DNA from: Azospirillum sp.
Lineage (GTDB): Bacteria > Pseudomonadota > Alphaproteobacteria > Azospirillales > Azospirillaceae
Length of the DNA stretch: 64,000 nt
NCBI GenBank assembly: GCA_027486405.1
Contig: JAIXPD010000095.1
Coordinates: forward strand, 62,001 to 126,000
Reading direction: 5' to 3'
Positions within the stretch are counted from its first letter, which is position 1. Each line of letters begins with the position of its first letter. The translations under genes were made by a program, and so were the position numbers. Below the pieces are notes generated by a model. It worked only from the letters and a program-made list of their open reading frames with translations, was not told the DNA's origin and did no database searches. Below, one piece after another: positions 18,835 to 26,293 of the stretch.

Positions 18835-18853
18835 TGGCGCCATTCTGGCGCCA
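18835..18853. promoter_or_regulatory. paired palindromic operator of the restriction-modification operon
   Basis: TGGCGCCA (18835-18842) and TGGCGCCA (18846-18853) are two identical 8-bp palindromes three bases apart, just upstream of the RHH start. Tandem half-sites at this 11-bp spacing fit cooperative binding by an RHH dimer of dimers. The protein-site pairing is inferred. Confidence 0.68.
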
Positions 18854-19089
18854 CATCAACCCATCCCCGCCCGCCGTCGCCCAAAAAGGATCGCCCAAAA
18901 ATGATCCTGGCATCCCATGGGCGATCACGATAGAGGAAGGCCAGCGTCGTGGACCCCGCCGTGGGGGCCGTGTCGTTGTCGTCGCGTCGTTATCCGGTGG
19001 CTTGGGGGCGCGCGTCGTGCTAACCAAGCCCGCGCTTGGCGATCCCACGCCGTGCCAAACCCAGGCCCCGCCCAAACACAGTGTCCGGC

Positions 19090-20046
19090 ATGCAAACCTT
19101 TCTCGAATTTGAAAAGCCGATCGCCGAGCTTGAAGGCAAGATCGAGGAGTTGCGGCACCTGACCAACGCCGGCGACATCAACATCGCCGACGAAGTCGCC
19201 AAGCTGCAAACCAAGGTCGACAAGCTTCTGCGGCAGACCTACGCCAAGCTGACGCCCGCGCAAAAGGTGCAGGTGGCCCGCCACCCCAACCGCCCGCATT
19301 GCCTGGATTACGTCAACGGGCTGATCGAGGATTTCACGCCGCTGGCGGGCGACCGTTGCTTTGCCGAAGACCGCGCGGTCATCGGTGGGCTGGGGCGGTT
19401 CCGGGGCCGGTCGGTCGTCGTCATCGGCCAGGAAAAGGGCCACGACACCGAGTCGCGCGTCCGTCACAATTTCGGCATGGCCAAGCCGGAGGGCTACCGC
19501 AAGGCCCAGCGCCTGATGGATCTGGCCGACCGCTTCAACCTGCCGGTTGTCTCGCTGGTGGACACGGCTGGGGCCTTCCCCGGCGTGCAGGCCGAAGAGC
19601 GCGGGCAGGCGGAGGCCATCGCGTCGAGCATCGCCCGCTGCCTGCGGCTGAAGGTGCCGATGGTCGCCTCGGTGATCGGTGAAGGCGGGTCGGGCGGGGC
19701 CATCGCCATCGCCACCGCCGACCGCGTCCTGATGCTGGAGCACGCCATCTATTCGGTGATCTCGCCGGAAGGCTGCGCGTCGATCCTGTGGCGCAGCTCC
19801 GACATGGCGGGGGAGGCGGCGATCGCGCTGCGCCTGATCAGCCATGATCTGAAGGAACTGGGCGTCATCGACCGCGTCGTGCCGGAACCCATCGGCGGCG
19901 CGCACCGCGACCCCGCCGGGATGGTCAAGGCGTTGGGCGATTCCATCGAACAGTCGCTGCGCGATCTGGACGGGTTGGATGGAACCACGCTGCGGGCCAA
20001 GCGTCGTGAAAAGTTCCTGGAGATGGGCCAGAAGGGTTTGGGCTGA
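19090..20046 (+). CDS. accA: acetyl-CoA carboxylase carboxyltransferase subunit alpha
   Basis: AccA is the alpha half of the carboxyltransferase that moves the carboxyl group from biotin to acetyl-CoA, the committed step of fatty-acid synthesis. The 318-residue product starts MQTFLEFEKPIAELEGKI and shows the conserved GRFRGRSVVVIGQEKG, NFGMAKPEGYRKA, DTAGAFPG, GEGGSGGA and SPEGCASILW motifs. Length is typical. The start at ATG 19090 follows the family N-terminus; an in-frame ATG at 19036 adds an unconvincing basic leader. It stands alone, as is normal for accA. Confidence 0.96.
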   Translation: MQTFLEFEKPIAELEGKIEELRHLTNAGDINIADEVAKLQTKVDKLLRQTYAKLTPAQKVQVARHPNRPHCLDYVNGLIEDFTPLAGDRCFAEDRAVIGGLGRFRGRSVVVIGQEKGHDTESRVRHNFGMAKPEGYRKAQRLMDLADRFNLPVVSLVDTAGAFPGVQAEERGQAEAIASSIARCLRLKVPMVASVIGEGGSGGAIAIATADRVLMLEHAIYSVISPEGCASILWRSSDMAGEAAIALRLISHDLKELGVIDRVVPEPIGGAHRDPAGMVKALGDSIEQSLRDLDGLDGTTLRAKRREKFLEMGQKGLG

Positions 20047-20081
20047 TCGCCTGACGACCGGGTGGGGGAGGCGCAATCGTC

Positions 20082-20618
20082 ATGGTCGATGAGAACCGCC
20101 CTTCTCCCGCGCCGTCCGTTTCGCCCACCACGCGCATTCCCGGCCTGAACGGCGCGGTGGCGGTCCTCACCGCCGCCGCGTTTTTTGTGTTTGCCGGTCG
20201 CGTTCCTGCCCCCGATCCAGCGCTGGACCGTTTTGTCCTGTGGGCCGGGTTGGCGCTGTGGCCCGCTGCGCTTCTGTTCGCCATGGTCGGTGGCGTCATT
20301 CTGGCGCGCGGGCGGAGCCGGGCCGTCAACCCGTTGACCGATCCCGAATCGGCCTTTCAGCGGGTCAGCCAGCGGGTGTTGAGCAACAGCGTGGAACAGA
20401 CGCTGGTCTTCCTGCCCGCGCTCGCCGGGCTGGTGGCGCTGTCGCCGCCGGGTGAGTTGGGCGTGGCGCGGCTGGCGGTGGGGCTGTTCTGTCTGGGCCG
20501 TTTGCTGTTCTGGGGCGGCTATCTGGTGCACCCGCTGTGGCGCGCGCCGGGCATGGCGATGACGCTGGCGACCAACGTCACGGTGCTGGGGTTGGCGCTG
20601 GTCAAAAGCGTGGCGTGA
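20082..20618 (+). CDS. MAPEG family membrane protein
   Basis: A 178-residue integral membrane protein with four hydrophobic segments (about 25-42, 49-73, 103-125 and 150-175). The conserved loop FQRVSQRVLSNSVEQTLVFLPAL is the bacterial form of the MAPEG signature, in which an asparagine-x-x-E-Q segment binds glutathione in the eukaryotic enzymes. The family covers membrane-associated proteins in eicosanoid and glutathione metabolism; the bacterial substrates are mostly unknown. It starts 36 bases after accA with a GGGGGAGG ribosome-binding site and may be co-transcribed with it, though the functions are unrelated. Confidence 0.85.
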   Translation: MVDENRPSPAPSVSPTTRIPGLNGAVAVLTAAAFFVFAGRVPAPDPALDRFVLWAGLALWPAALLFAMVGGVILARGRSRAVNPLTDPESAFQRVSQRVLSNSVEQTLVFLPALAGLVALSPPGELGVARLAVGLFCLGRLLFWGGYLVHPLWRAPGMAMTLATNVTVLGLALVKSVA

Positions 20619-20662
20619 GCGGCGGGGCCGCAAGCGCGAAAGCACGGTATGGGGGAAAGGAC

Positions 20663-21328
20663 ATGCTCGACCGGTCGGATTGGCTGAGCGCGTTTCCGCT
20701 GTTGGCCGGGTTGGAGCGCGACGGTTTGGCCGCGTTGACCGCCGCCGGGCAGCGGGTGGCGGTTCCGCGTGGGGCGGTGCTGTTCCGGGCGGGCGACCGC
20801 TGCCACACCTTCCTGATGGTGCTGGATGGGTCGGTCCGGGTGCAGATGACCGCCGAAAACGGGCGGGAGATCGTGCTGTACCGCGTCGCGCGGGGGGAAA
20901 CCTGCATCGTCACCACGGCCTGTTTGCTGACCCAGGCCGATTACAGCGCCGAGGCGGTGGCCGAAAGCGACCTGGACGGGGTGGCGCTGGCCGCCGGGCC
21001 GTTTCACGATCTGGTCGCGCGGTCGGCGGTGTTCCGCAACTTCGTCTTCGCCTCCTTCGGCACCCGCCTGACCGGGATGATGGCGCTGGTGGAGGAGGTG
21101 GCGTTCGGCCGCGTCGATCTGCGTCTGGCCCGCGTCCTGCTGGACCACCGCGACGCCGACGGCGGCCTGACCATCACCCATCAGGCGCTGGCGGTCGAGC
21201 TTGGCACCGCGCGCGAGGTGGTCAGCCGCCAGTTGAAGGAGTTCGAACGGCGCGGCCTGTTGACGCTGTCGCGTGGGCGGATTGATCTGCGCGACGCGGC
21301 GGCGCTGGGTGGCCTGGCGGACGGTTGA
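20663..21328 (+). CDS. Crp/Fnr-family transcriptional regulator
   Basis: A 221-residue regulator with an N-terminal cyclic-nucleotide-binding-type beta-barrel (about 12-125: FPLLAGLERDGLAALTAAGQ to PFHDLVARS) and a C-terminal winged helix (about 150-215) with the recognition helix TAREVVSRQLKEFERRG. It lacks the N-terminal cysteine cluster of true Fnr, so it is unlikely to hold a [4Fe-4S] cluster, although the barrel contains RGETCIVTTACLL with two cysteines that might be redox-active. A short DUF2892 membrane protein gene follows 139 bases on, a pairing that often suggests control of sulfur or redox functions. The target is inferred only. Confidence 0.88.
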   Translation: MLDRSDWLSAFPLLAGLERDGLAALTAAGQRVAVPRGAVLFRAGDRCHTFLMVLDGSVRVQMTAENGREIVLYRVARGETCIVTTACLLTQADYSAEAVAESDLDGVALAAGPFHDLVARSAVFRNFVFASFGTRLTGMMALVEEVAFGRVDLRLARVLLDHRDADGGLTITHQALAVELGTAREVVSRQLKEFERRGLLTLSRGRIDLRDAAALGGLADG

Positions 21329-21371
21329 GGCGTTGGCGGTCGAGGCGTTGGCTGTCGAGGCGTTCTGGCCA
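21327..21371. repeat. 15-bp tandem repeat starting in the crp/fnr-like stop codon
   Basis: Two near-identical copies of GAGGCGTTGGCGGTC (the second has T for G near its end) and a partial third copy lie directly after the regulator, with the first two bases inside its TGA stop. It is short and may be a replication-slippage product. Confidence 0.6.
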
Positions 21372-21467
21372 ATATTAGAAAACCGTGTGACTCCGTCACA
21401 CACGGGGGTGGGGAAAGGGCGTAGGATGGGATTCGACCACGCGTTTTCCCACCAGAGAGGTGTCATC

Positions 21468-21671
21468 ATGTTTTGCCGCAACGTCGGCCCGGTTGACCGG
21501 GCTTTGCGCGCCATCGTCGGGCTTGTGCTGATTTCGCTGACCGTTGTCGGGCCGCAAAGCCTGTGGGGCCTGATCGGCGTCGTTCCCTTGCTGACCGCGT
21601 TTTTGGGATCCTGCCCGGCCTACACCCTGTTGGGGGTGAACACCGGGGCGGGGGATGACCGCGCGGCCTGA
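21468..21671 (+). CDS. DUF2892 (YgaP-like) small membrane protein
   Basis: A 67-residue protein starting MFCRNVGPVDRALRAIVGLV. The NVGPVDRALRAIVG segment followed by a hydrophobic hairpin (about 14-35 and 37-50) and the GSCPAYTLLGVNT end are the DUF2892 signature, the membrane module that is fused to rhodanese in YgaP. The start has an AGAGAGG ribosome-binding site 10 bases upstream. It lies after a Crp/Fnr-type regulator on the same strand, so it may be that regulator's target. No rhodanese domain is attached here. Confidence 0.87.
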   Translation: MFCRNVGPVDRALRAIVGLVLISLTVVGPQSLWGLIGVVPLLTAFLGSCPAYTLLGVNTGAGDDRAA

Positions 21672-21757
21672 TGCGCCGCGACCGGACGCACGAACGGCCC
21701 GCCCGGAACCAACCGGGCGGGCCGTGCGCGCGTTCGTTTTTGCAAGTCCCGGGCGTG

Positions 21758-22390
21758 TCAGCCGCGCGGGGCGTGCTTGTTCAGGATGCGTTGCAGCGTG
21801 CGGCGGTGCATTTTCAGGCGGCGCGCCGTTTCCGACACGTTGCGCTCGCACTGTTCGAACACGCGCTGGATGTGCTCCCACCGCACGCGGTCGGCGGACA
21901 TCGGGTTTTCCGGCGGCTGGGGCAGGGGGCGGCCATCGGCCAGCAGCGCCGATTCCACCGCGTCGGCGTCGGCGGGCTTGGGCAGGTAATCGACCGCCCC
22001 GGCCTTCACCGCCGCCACCGCCGTGGCGATGTTGCCATAGCCGGTCAGCATGACGATGCGGGCGTCGGGCCGGGCGTCGCGCAGGGCGGACACCACGTCC
22101 AGCCCGCTGCCGTCGGCCAGCCGCAGATCGACCACGGCGAAGGCGGGGGCGGATTCCTGCGCCACCTCGATCCCCAACTGCACGCTGTCCACGGCCACCA
22201 CGTTGAAGCCGCGTTTTTCCATGGCGCGCGCCAATCGCAGGCGAAAGGGCGCGTCATCATCAACGATCAAAAGGCTGCGGGTCACGTCGCCGGTGAAGGT
22301 GAGTTTGACGGTTTCCCCCGACAGCGCGTCGTCGGTTGTCTTGGCGTTCTCCACCGCTAATCCTCTTTCTTGCTGTTGATTGCTTTCCAT
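21758..22390 (-). CDS. regA: RegA/PrrA/ActR-type redox response regulator
   Basis: RegA is the DNA-binding response regulator of the RegB/RegA redox system that controls respiration, carbon fixation and related energy genes in alphaproteobacteria. Residues about 38-150 form the receiver domain, with acidic pocket DDD (44-46), phospho-acceptor D88 in VVDLRLADGSG and K at VDYLPKPAD. The C-terminal Fis-type helix-turn-helix (about 180-205, NVSETARRLKMHRRTLQRIL) is nearly identical to that of known RegA proteins. The first ATG overlaps the end of regB by 34 bases, giving an N-terminus longer than usual; a GTG 12 codons in is an alternative. Confidence 0.93.
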   Translation of the reverse strand: MESNQQQERGLAVENAKTTDDALSGETVKLTFTGDVTRSLLIVDDDAPFRLRLARAMEKRGFNVVAVDSVQLGIEVAQESAPAFAVVDLRLADGSGLDVVSALRDARPDARIVMLTGYGNIATAVAAVKAGAVDYLPKPADADAVESALLADGRPLPQPPENPMSADRVRWEHIQRVFEQCERNVSETARRLKMHRRTLQRILNKHAPRG

Positions 22391-23688
22391 CTTACGGAAA
22401 TCCGGGCACCACCGCCCTTGTTGTTTTCGTAACGCACCGTCGCGCCGGTTTTTTCCAGCAGCGTCTGGGCGATGAAGATGCCAAGCCCCATGTGACTGGA
22501 TTGGCTGGATTGGCTGGAGCGTTCGCCGCGCACCGACAGATACGGCTCGCCGATCCGGCCCAGCAGATGGGCGGGAAAGCCGGGGCCGTCGTCCATCACC
22601 GTGACGGTCACGGTCTTGCCGTCCCAGGCGGCGGCGACCGTCACCCGTTGGCGGGCGAACTGGTGGGCGTTCTGGATGAAGTTGCCGATGCCGTGGATGA
22701 TTTCCGGGCTGCGGCGGAACACCGGCTCATCGGCTTCGCCCACCGGGTGGGGGTCGACCGAAAAGGCGATGTGGCCCAGCCGGTGCGGCGCGGCGGCGGC
22801 CTCGATCAGCGCGGTCAGCGGCAGCCGTTCGAACGGGTCGCCGCCGTCGGCCTCCGGCTTGCGCGCCAGATCGGCCAGGATCTCGCGGCAGCGCATCACC
22901 TGGCTTTGCAGCAGGCCGACATCCTCGGAATAGGGGCTGTCGGGTGGCAGGTCGCGCGCCAATTCCTTCGCCACCACGGCGATGGTCCCGAGCGGCGACC
23001 CCAGCTCGTGCGCGGCGGCGGCGGCGAGCGCGCCCAGCGACGACAGGCGTTGTTCGCGGGCCAAGGCCACCTGCGAGGCGGCGAGCGCGTCGGCGAAGCG
23101 GCGGGCCTCCGCCGCCACACGGAAGACATAGCCCGCGATGAACACCGCCGACACCGACAGCGCCAGCCAGACGCCGAAGGCGTAGAGCGGGGCCATCGAG
23201 CGGATCGGCTCCTCCCACGGCAAGGGGAAGTGCCACAGCGCCAGCGCGGTCAGGCAGTTCAGGTTCAGCCCGGTCAGCAGCACGGTGCTGTAGCGCGACA
23301 GGATCGCCGCACCCACCGTCATCGGGGCCAGCAGCAGGATGCAGAACGGGTTGCTCAGGCCGCCGGTCAGATACAGCAGCAGCGACAGTTGCAGCATGTC
23401 GTAGCTGAGATAGAGCGCGGCGTCGCGGTCGGGCAGGCGCAGCCGCCCGCCGCGCTGGGCCATCGCCACCAGATTGAGCAGGACCGACGCGCTGATGGTC
23501 GCCAGCACCGGCCCCAGCGGCAGGGCGAAGCCCAGCACGCCTTGCACAACCCCCACCGTCGCCATCTGCCCCAGGATCGCCACCCAGCGGATGAGGATCA
23601 GCGTGCGCAGGGTGATGCGTCCGTCGGGGTGGGAACCGTAGGTTGGTGGCGACAGCGGGGCCGTCAGGCTGGTGGCAAGTGTGGTCAC
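22357..23688 (-). CDS. regB: RegB/PrrB-type redox sensor histidine kinase
   Basis: A 443-residue membrane kinase. About six hydrophobic segments (28-190) include the conserved GGLSNPF (109-115), the ubiquinone-sensing site of RegB. The H-box AAAAHELGSPLGT carries the phosphorylated His (227), and C267 in MRCREIL fits the redox-active cysteine described for RegB. N, G1 and G2 boxes follow (NFIQNAHQFA, DDGPGFP, GLGIFIA). I use a GTG start at 23688 because homology begins there and longer frames run into the divergent ABC gene. regB and regA overlap directly, without the senC/prrC gene found between or beside them in Rhodobacter. Confidence 0.9.
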   Translation of the reverse strand: MTTLATSLTAPLSPPTYGSHPDGRITLRTLILIRWVAILGQMATVGVVQGVLGFALPLGPVLATISASVLLNLVAMAQRGGRLRLPDRDAALYLSYDMLQLSLLLYLTGGLSNPFCILLLAPMTVGAAILSRYSTVLLTGLNLNCLTALALWHFPLPWEEPIRSMAPLYAFGVWLALSVSAVFIAGYVFRVAAEARRFADALAASQVALAREQRLSSLGALAAAAAHELGSPLGTIAVVAKELARDLPPDSPYSEDVGLLQSQVMRCREILADLARKPEADGGDPFERLPLTALIEAAAAPHRLGHIAFSVDPHPVGEADEPVFRRSPEIIHGIGNFIQNAHQFARQRVTVAAAWDGKTVTVTVMDDGPGFPAHLLGRIGEPYLSVRGERSSQSSQSSHMGLGIFIAQTLLEKTGATVRYENNKGGGARISVRWKAINSKKED

Positions 23689-23805
23689 AGGGGCGTTTCC
23701 TCGGTCGGCCGCGTGAGTCGCGGCGCTGTTCTTGTGCGGCTGTTGGTGGAGCGGCGACGCGCGTGGCTCTGGCGTTCGCGCCGGGGGCCACCATATTCTG
23801 TGCCC

Positions 23806-24660
23806 ATGACCCAGCGCCCGCCCGATCCATCCGCCGCCGATCCATCCGTCGCCGATTCTCCCACCCTTTTGCCTCCCGCCATTTCTGTCGAGGCGCTGAC
23901 CAAGCGGTTCGACACGCCCGGCGGGGTGGTGACGGCGGTGGATTCGGTGGCGTTTCGGGTGGCGCGTGGCAGTGTCACCGGGTTGTTGGGTGGCAACGGG
24001 GCCGGAAAGACGACGACCATCTCCATGCTGCTGGGGGTGCTGGTGCCGACGGCGGGGCGGGTGGAGATTCTGGGCGTGGACATGGCGCGCCATCGGCATG
24101 CCGTGCTTGCGCGCATGAACTTCTCCTCTCCCTACGTCGAGTTGCCCCATCGATTGACGGTGCAGGAGAACCTTACCGTTTATGGGCACCTCTACGGTTT
24201 GACCTGCGTCAAAAAGCGCGTCCGCGATCTGGCCGATCAGCTTGACCTTGCGCGTTTTCTCAATCGTCCGTCGGGCGGGCTGTCCGCTGGGCAGAAAACA
24301 CGGGTGGCCCTGGCCAAGGCGCTGCTGAACGAACCGGAGGTGCTGTTGCTGGACGAGCCGACCGCCTCGCTCGACCCCGACACGGCGGATTGGATTCGCC
24401 GGTATCTGGAGGCGTATCGCGCCCGCACCGGGGCCACCATCCTGCTCGCCTCCCACAACATGCCGGAGGTCGAACGGCTGTGCGACGATGTGCTGGTGAT
24501 GCGGCGGGGCCGGGTGGTCGACCAGGGCGCGCCGTCCGACCTGCTCGCCCGCTACGGCCGCGCCACGCTGGAAGAGGTCTTCCTTGACATCGCGCGGGCT
24601 GGAACCGGGCCGGTCGGTCGCGATGGCCTTGACGGATCGACCGGCGGCCCCCACCCTTGA
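23806..24660 (+). CDS. ABC transporter ATP-binding protein (ABC-2 type exporter)
   Basis: A 284-residue ATPase with Walker A GGNGAGKTT, Q-loop region MNFSSPYVELPHRLTVQEN, signature GGLSAGQKTRVALAKALL, Walker B VLLLDEPTASLD and H-loop LLASHNM. The sequence is of the exporter type that pairs with an ABC-2 permease. The start ATG 23806 gives a short proline-rich leader before PPAISVEALTKRF. The likely permease is 643 bases downstream on the same strand, but a mazEF-like toxin-antitoxin pair lies between. The substrate is unknown; close arrangements often handle lipids, polysaccharides or drugs. Confidence 0.9.
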   Translation: MTQRPPDPSAADPSVADSPTLLPPAISVEALTKRFDTPGGVVTAVDSVAFRVARGSVTGLLGGNGAGKTTTISMLLGVLVPTAGRVEILGVDMARHRHAVLARMNFSSPYVELPHRLTVQENLTVYGHLYGLTCVKKRVRDLADQLDLARFLNRPSGGLSAGQKTRVALAKALLNEPEVLLLDEPTASLDPDTADWIRRYLEAYRARTGATILLASHNMPEVERLCDDVLVMRRGRVVDQGAPSDLLARYGRATLEEVFLDIARAGTGPVGRDGLDGSTGGPHP

Positions 24661-24703
24661 TAACAGGTTATCACGGCGCTGGCTTGGTCACGGAACCTTG
24701 GTC

Positions 24704-24973
24704 ATGGAACACAACCGCCCCCAGGGCGACCGGCCTCCAGAAGTCCGGATTCCGGACGACCGGACCCAGCAGGTCCGCCGTCACATGCGCGCCTACCGCA
24801 GCCGCCTGCGCGCGCAGGGATTGCGGCCCGTTCAGCTTTGGGTCCCGGACACCCGACGCCCGTCGGTGGTCGCTGAATGGCGTCGGCAGTCCTTGAGCGT
24901 GGCGAACGACCCGGCGGAGCATGAGGTTCTGAGCTGGATGGACGACGTGTCCGATGTGGACGGGTGGTCGTGA
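24704..24973 (+). CDS. MazE-family antitoxin (DUF3018-like)
   Basis: An 89-residue protein with the pattern of the alphaproteobacterial 'antitoxin MazE' (DUF3018) family: a basic N-terminal RVRRHMRAYRSRLRAQGLRPVQLWVPD-like segment (visible here as QQVRRHMRAYRSRLRAQGLR), then PDTRRPSVVAEWRRQSLSVA and an acidic tail ending SWMDDVSDVD. It differs from classical AbrB-fold MazE. Its stop codon overlaps the GTG start of the downstream toxin gene, the usual coupling in toxin-antitoxin pairs, and it should bind the toxin and repress the operon. It lies 43 bases after the ABC ATPase gene. Confidence 0.85.
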   Translation: MEHNRPQGDRPPEVRIPDDRTQQVRRHMRAYRSRLRAQGLRPVQLWVPDTRRPSVVAEWRRQSLSVANDPAEHEVLSWMDDVSDVDGWS

Positions 24974-25299
24974 GGCGCGGCGCGGTCGTGGTTGCGGCGG
25001 GCAAGGGGGCCTACAGCGGCAAGCCCCGCCCGGCTCTGGTCATTCAAACCGATCTTCTCAACCCGACCCACGCGTCGGTGATCTTGCTGCCGATCACCAG
25101 CGATCTGCGCGATTTGCCTGGATTCCGTGTGCCGGTGCAGCCCAGCGTGACGAATGGGTTGCGGGAACCGTCGGAAATCATGGTTGATAAACCGATCACC
25201 GTCCCGACCGGGAACATCCATCAACAGATTGGCATGCTCGACAGCGAAACGATGAGCCGGGTGGATCGGGCCTTGGTCATCGTCGTCGGGCTGGCGTGA
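24970..25299 (+). CDS. MazF/PemK-family toxin
   Basis: A 109-residue protein starting at GTG 24970 (MRRGAVVVAAGKGAYSGKPR), where GTGA overlaps the antitoxin's stop. The RRG start, GKPRPALVIQTDLLN, SVILLPITSDLR, the R-V-P-V strand, PSEIMVDKPITVP and the closing helix with RVDRALVIVVGL follow the MazF/PemK fold. MazF proteins are sequence-specific endoribonucleases that cut mRNA. The pair is inserted between the ATPase and permease genes of an ABC exporter with only three bases before the permease start, so operon transcription probably passes through it. Confidence 0.88.
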   Translation: MRRGAVVVAAGKGAYSGKPRPALVIQTDLLNPTHASVILLPITSDLRDLPGFRVPVQPSVTNGLREPSEIMVDKPITVPTGNIHQQIGMLDSETMSRVDRALVIVVGLA

Positions 25300-25302
25300 G
25301 GC

Positions 25303-26127
25303 ATGACGAAATCCCACTCTTTTCCATCCCCCGTCTTCTCCCCGCGCCGGGTTGGCGCGATGGTGCTGCGCTATTGGTATCTGCTGCGCGGATCCTGGCC
25401 GCGCCTGCTGGAGTTGGCCTATTGGCCGACGGTGCAGATGATCCTGTGGGGCTACATCAACCAGTTCATGGCGACGTCGAGTGGTTGGGTGGCGCAGGGC
25501 GGCGGCGTGCTGGTCAGCGCGGTGCTGCTGTGGGACGTGCTGTTTCGCGGGCAGTTGGGGGTGTCGATCTCGTTTCTGGAGGAAATGTGGTCGCGCAATC
25601 TGGGCCATCTCTTCGTCAGCCCGCTGCGCCCCGGCGAATGGCTGCTGTCGCTGATGGCGATGAGCTTGCTGCGCACGCTGCTGGGGGTGATTCCCGCCGC
25701 CCTGCTGGCGTTGCCCTTTTTCGGTTATTCGGTGTTCGGGCTGGGGCTGCCGCTGCTGCTGTTTTTTGCCAACCTGATCCTGATGGGCTGGTCGCTGGGG
25801 CTGGTCATCATCGCCCTGATCCTGCGCTATGGCATGGGGGCGGAGGGGTTGGCCTGGATCGTCACCTTCATGCTCGCCCCGGTCAGCGCGGTCTATTACC
25901 CGGTGTCGGTGCTGCCCGGCTGGTTGCAGGCGGTGGCGTGGGCGCTGCCGTCCGCCCATGTGTTCGAAGGGCTTCGGGCGGTGGTCTATGACGGCGCGAT
26001 GCGTTGGGATCATCTGGCCTGGGCGGTGGGGCTGAACGCGCTGTACATGGCGGCGGCGGTCGGGGTGTTCCTGTACGGTTTCCACCGGGCGCGGGTGCGC
26101 GGGGCGCTGTTGCAGACCGGGGAGTGA
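25303..26127 (+). CDS. ABC-2 type transporter permease
   Basis: A 274-residue membrane protein with six hydrophobic segments (roughly 35-55, 68-90, 120-150, 155-180, 190-210 and 240-262) and the ABC-2 family layout. It includes RYWYLLRGSWPRLLELAYWP at the N-terminus, the short GAEGLAWIVTFMLAPVSAVY region and a periplasmic loop before the last helix. It is the expected partner of the ATPase at 23806 despite the mazEF-like insertion between them. The start ATG lies three bases after the toxin's stop, so its translation probably depends on reading of the toxin gene. Substrate not known. Confidence 0.88.
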   Translation: MTKSHSFPSPVFSPRRVGAMVLRYWYLLRGSWPRLLELAYWPTVQMILWGYINQFMATSSGWVAQGGGVLVSAVLLWDVLFRGQLGVSISFLEEMWSRNLGHLFVSPLRPGEWLLSLMAMSLLRTLLGVIPAALLALPFFGYSVFGLGLPLLLFFANLILMGWSLGLVIIALILRYGMGAEGLAWIVTFMLAPVSAVYYPVSVLPGWLQAVAWALPSAHVFEGLRAVVYDGAMRWDHLAWAVGLNALYMAAAVGVFLYGFHRARVRGALLQTGE

Positions 26128-26293
26128 TGGACCGGGGAGCGCCTGCCCGAACGGCTCGCCAGCGGCGGGGCGACCGTGGTAAGCAGGGCCGCCCGGCCGG
26201 TTCCGTCCCTGATCACGACCGCGCCGGCCCCGTGTTTTCGCCGTGCCCGTGTTTTCGCTGTGCCTGTCTTTTCGTTGTGGAGCTTGCGCCGTC

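Noticed and set aside
22336..23805. Upstream in-frame extension of the ABC ATPase gene by nearly 500 codons
   Set aside because: The extension runs antisense through regB and has no family match; the internal ATG at 23806 is followed directly by the ATPase domain.
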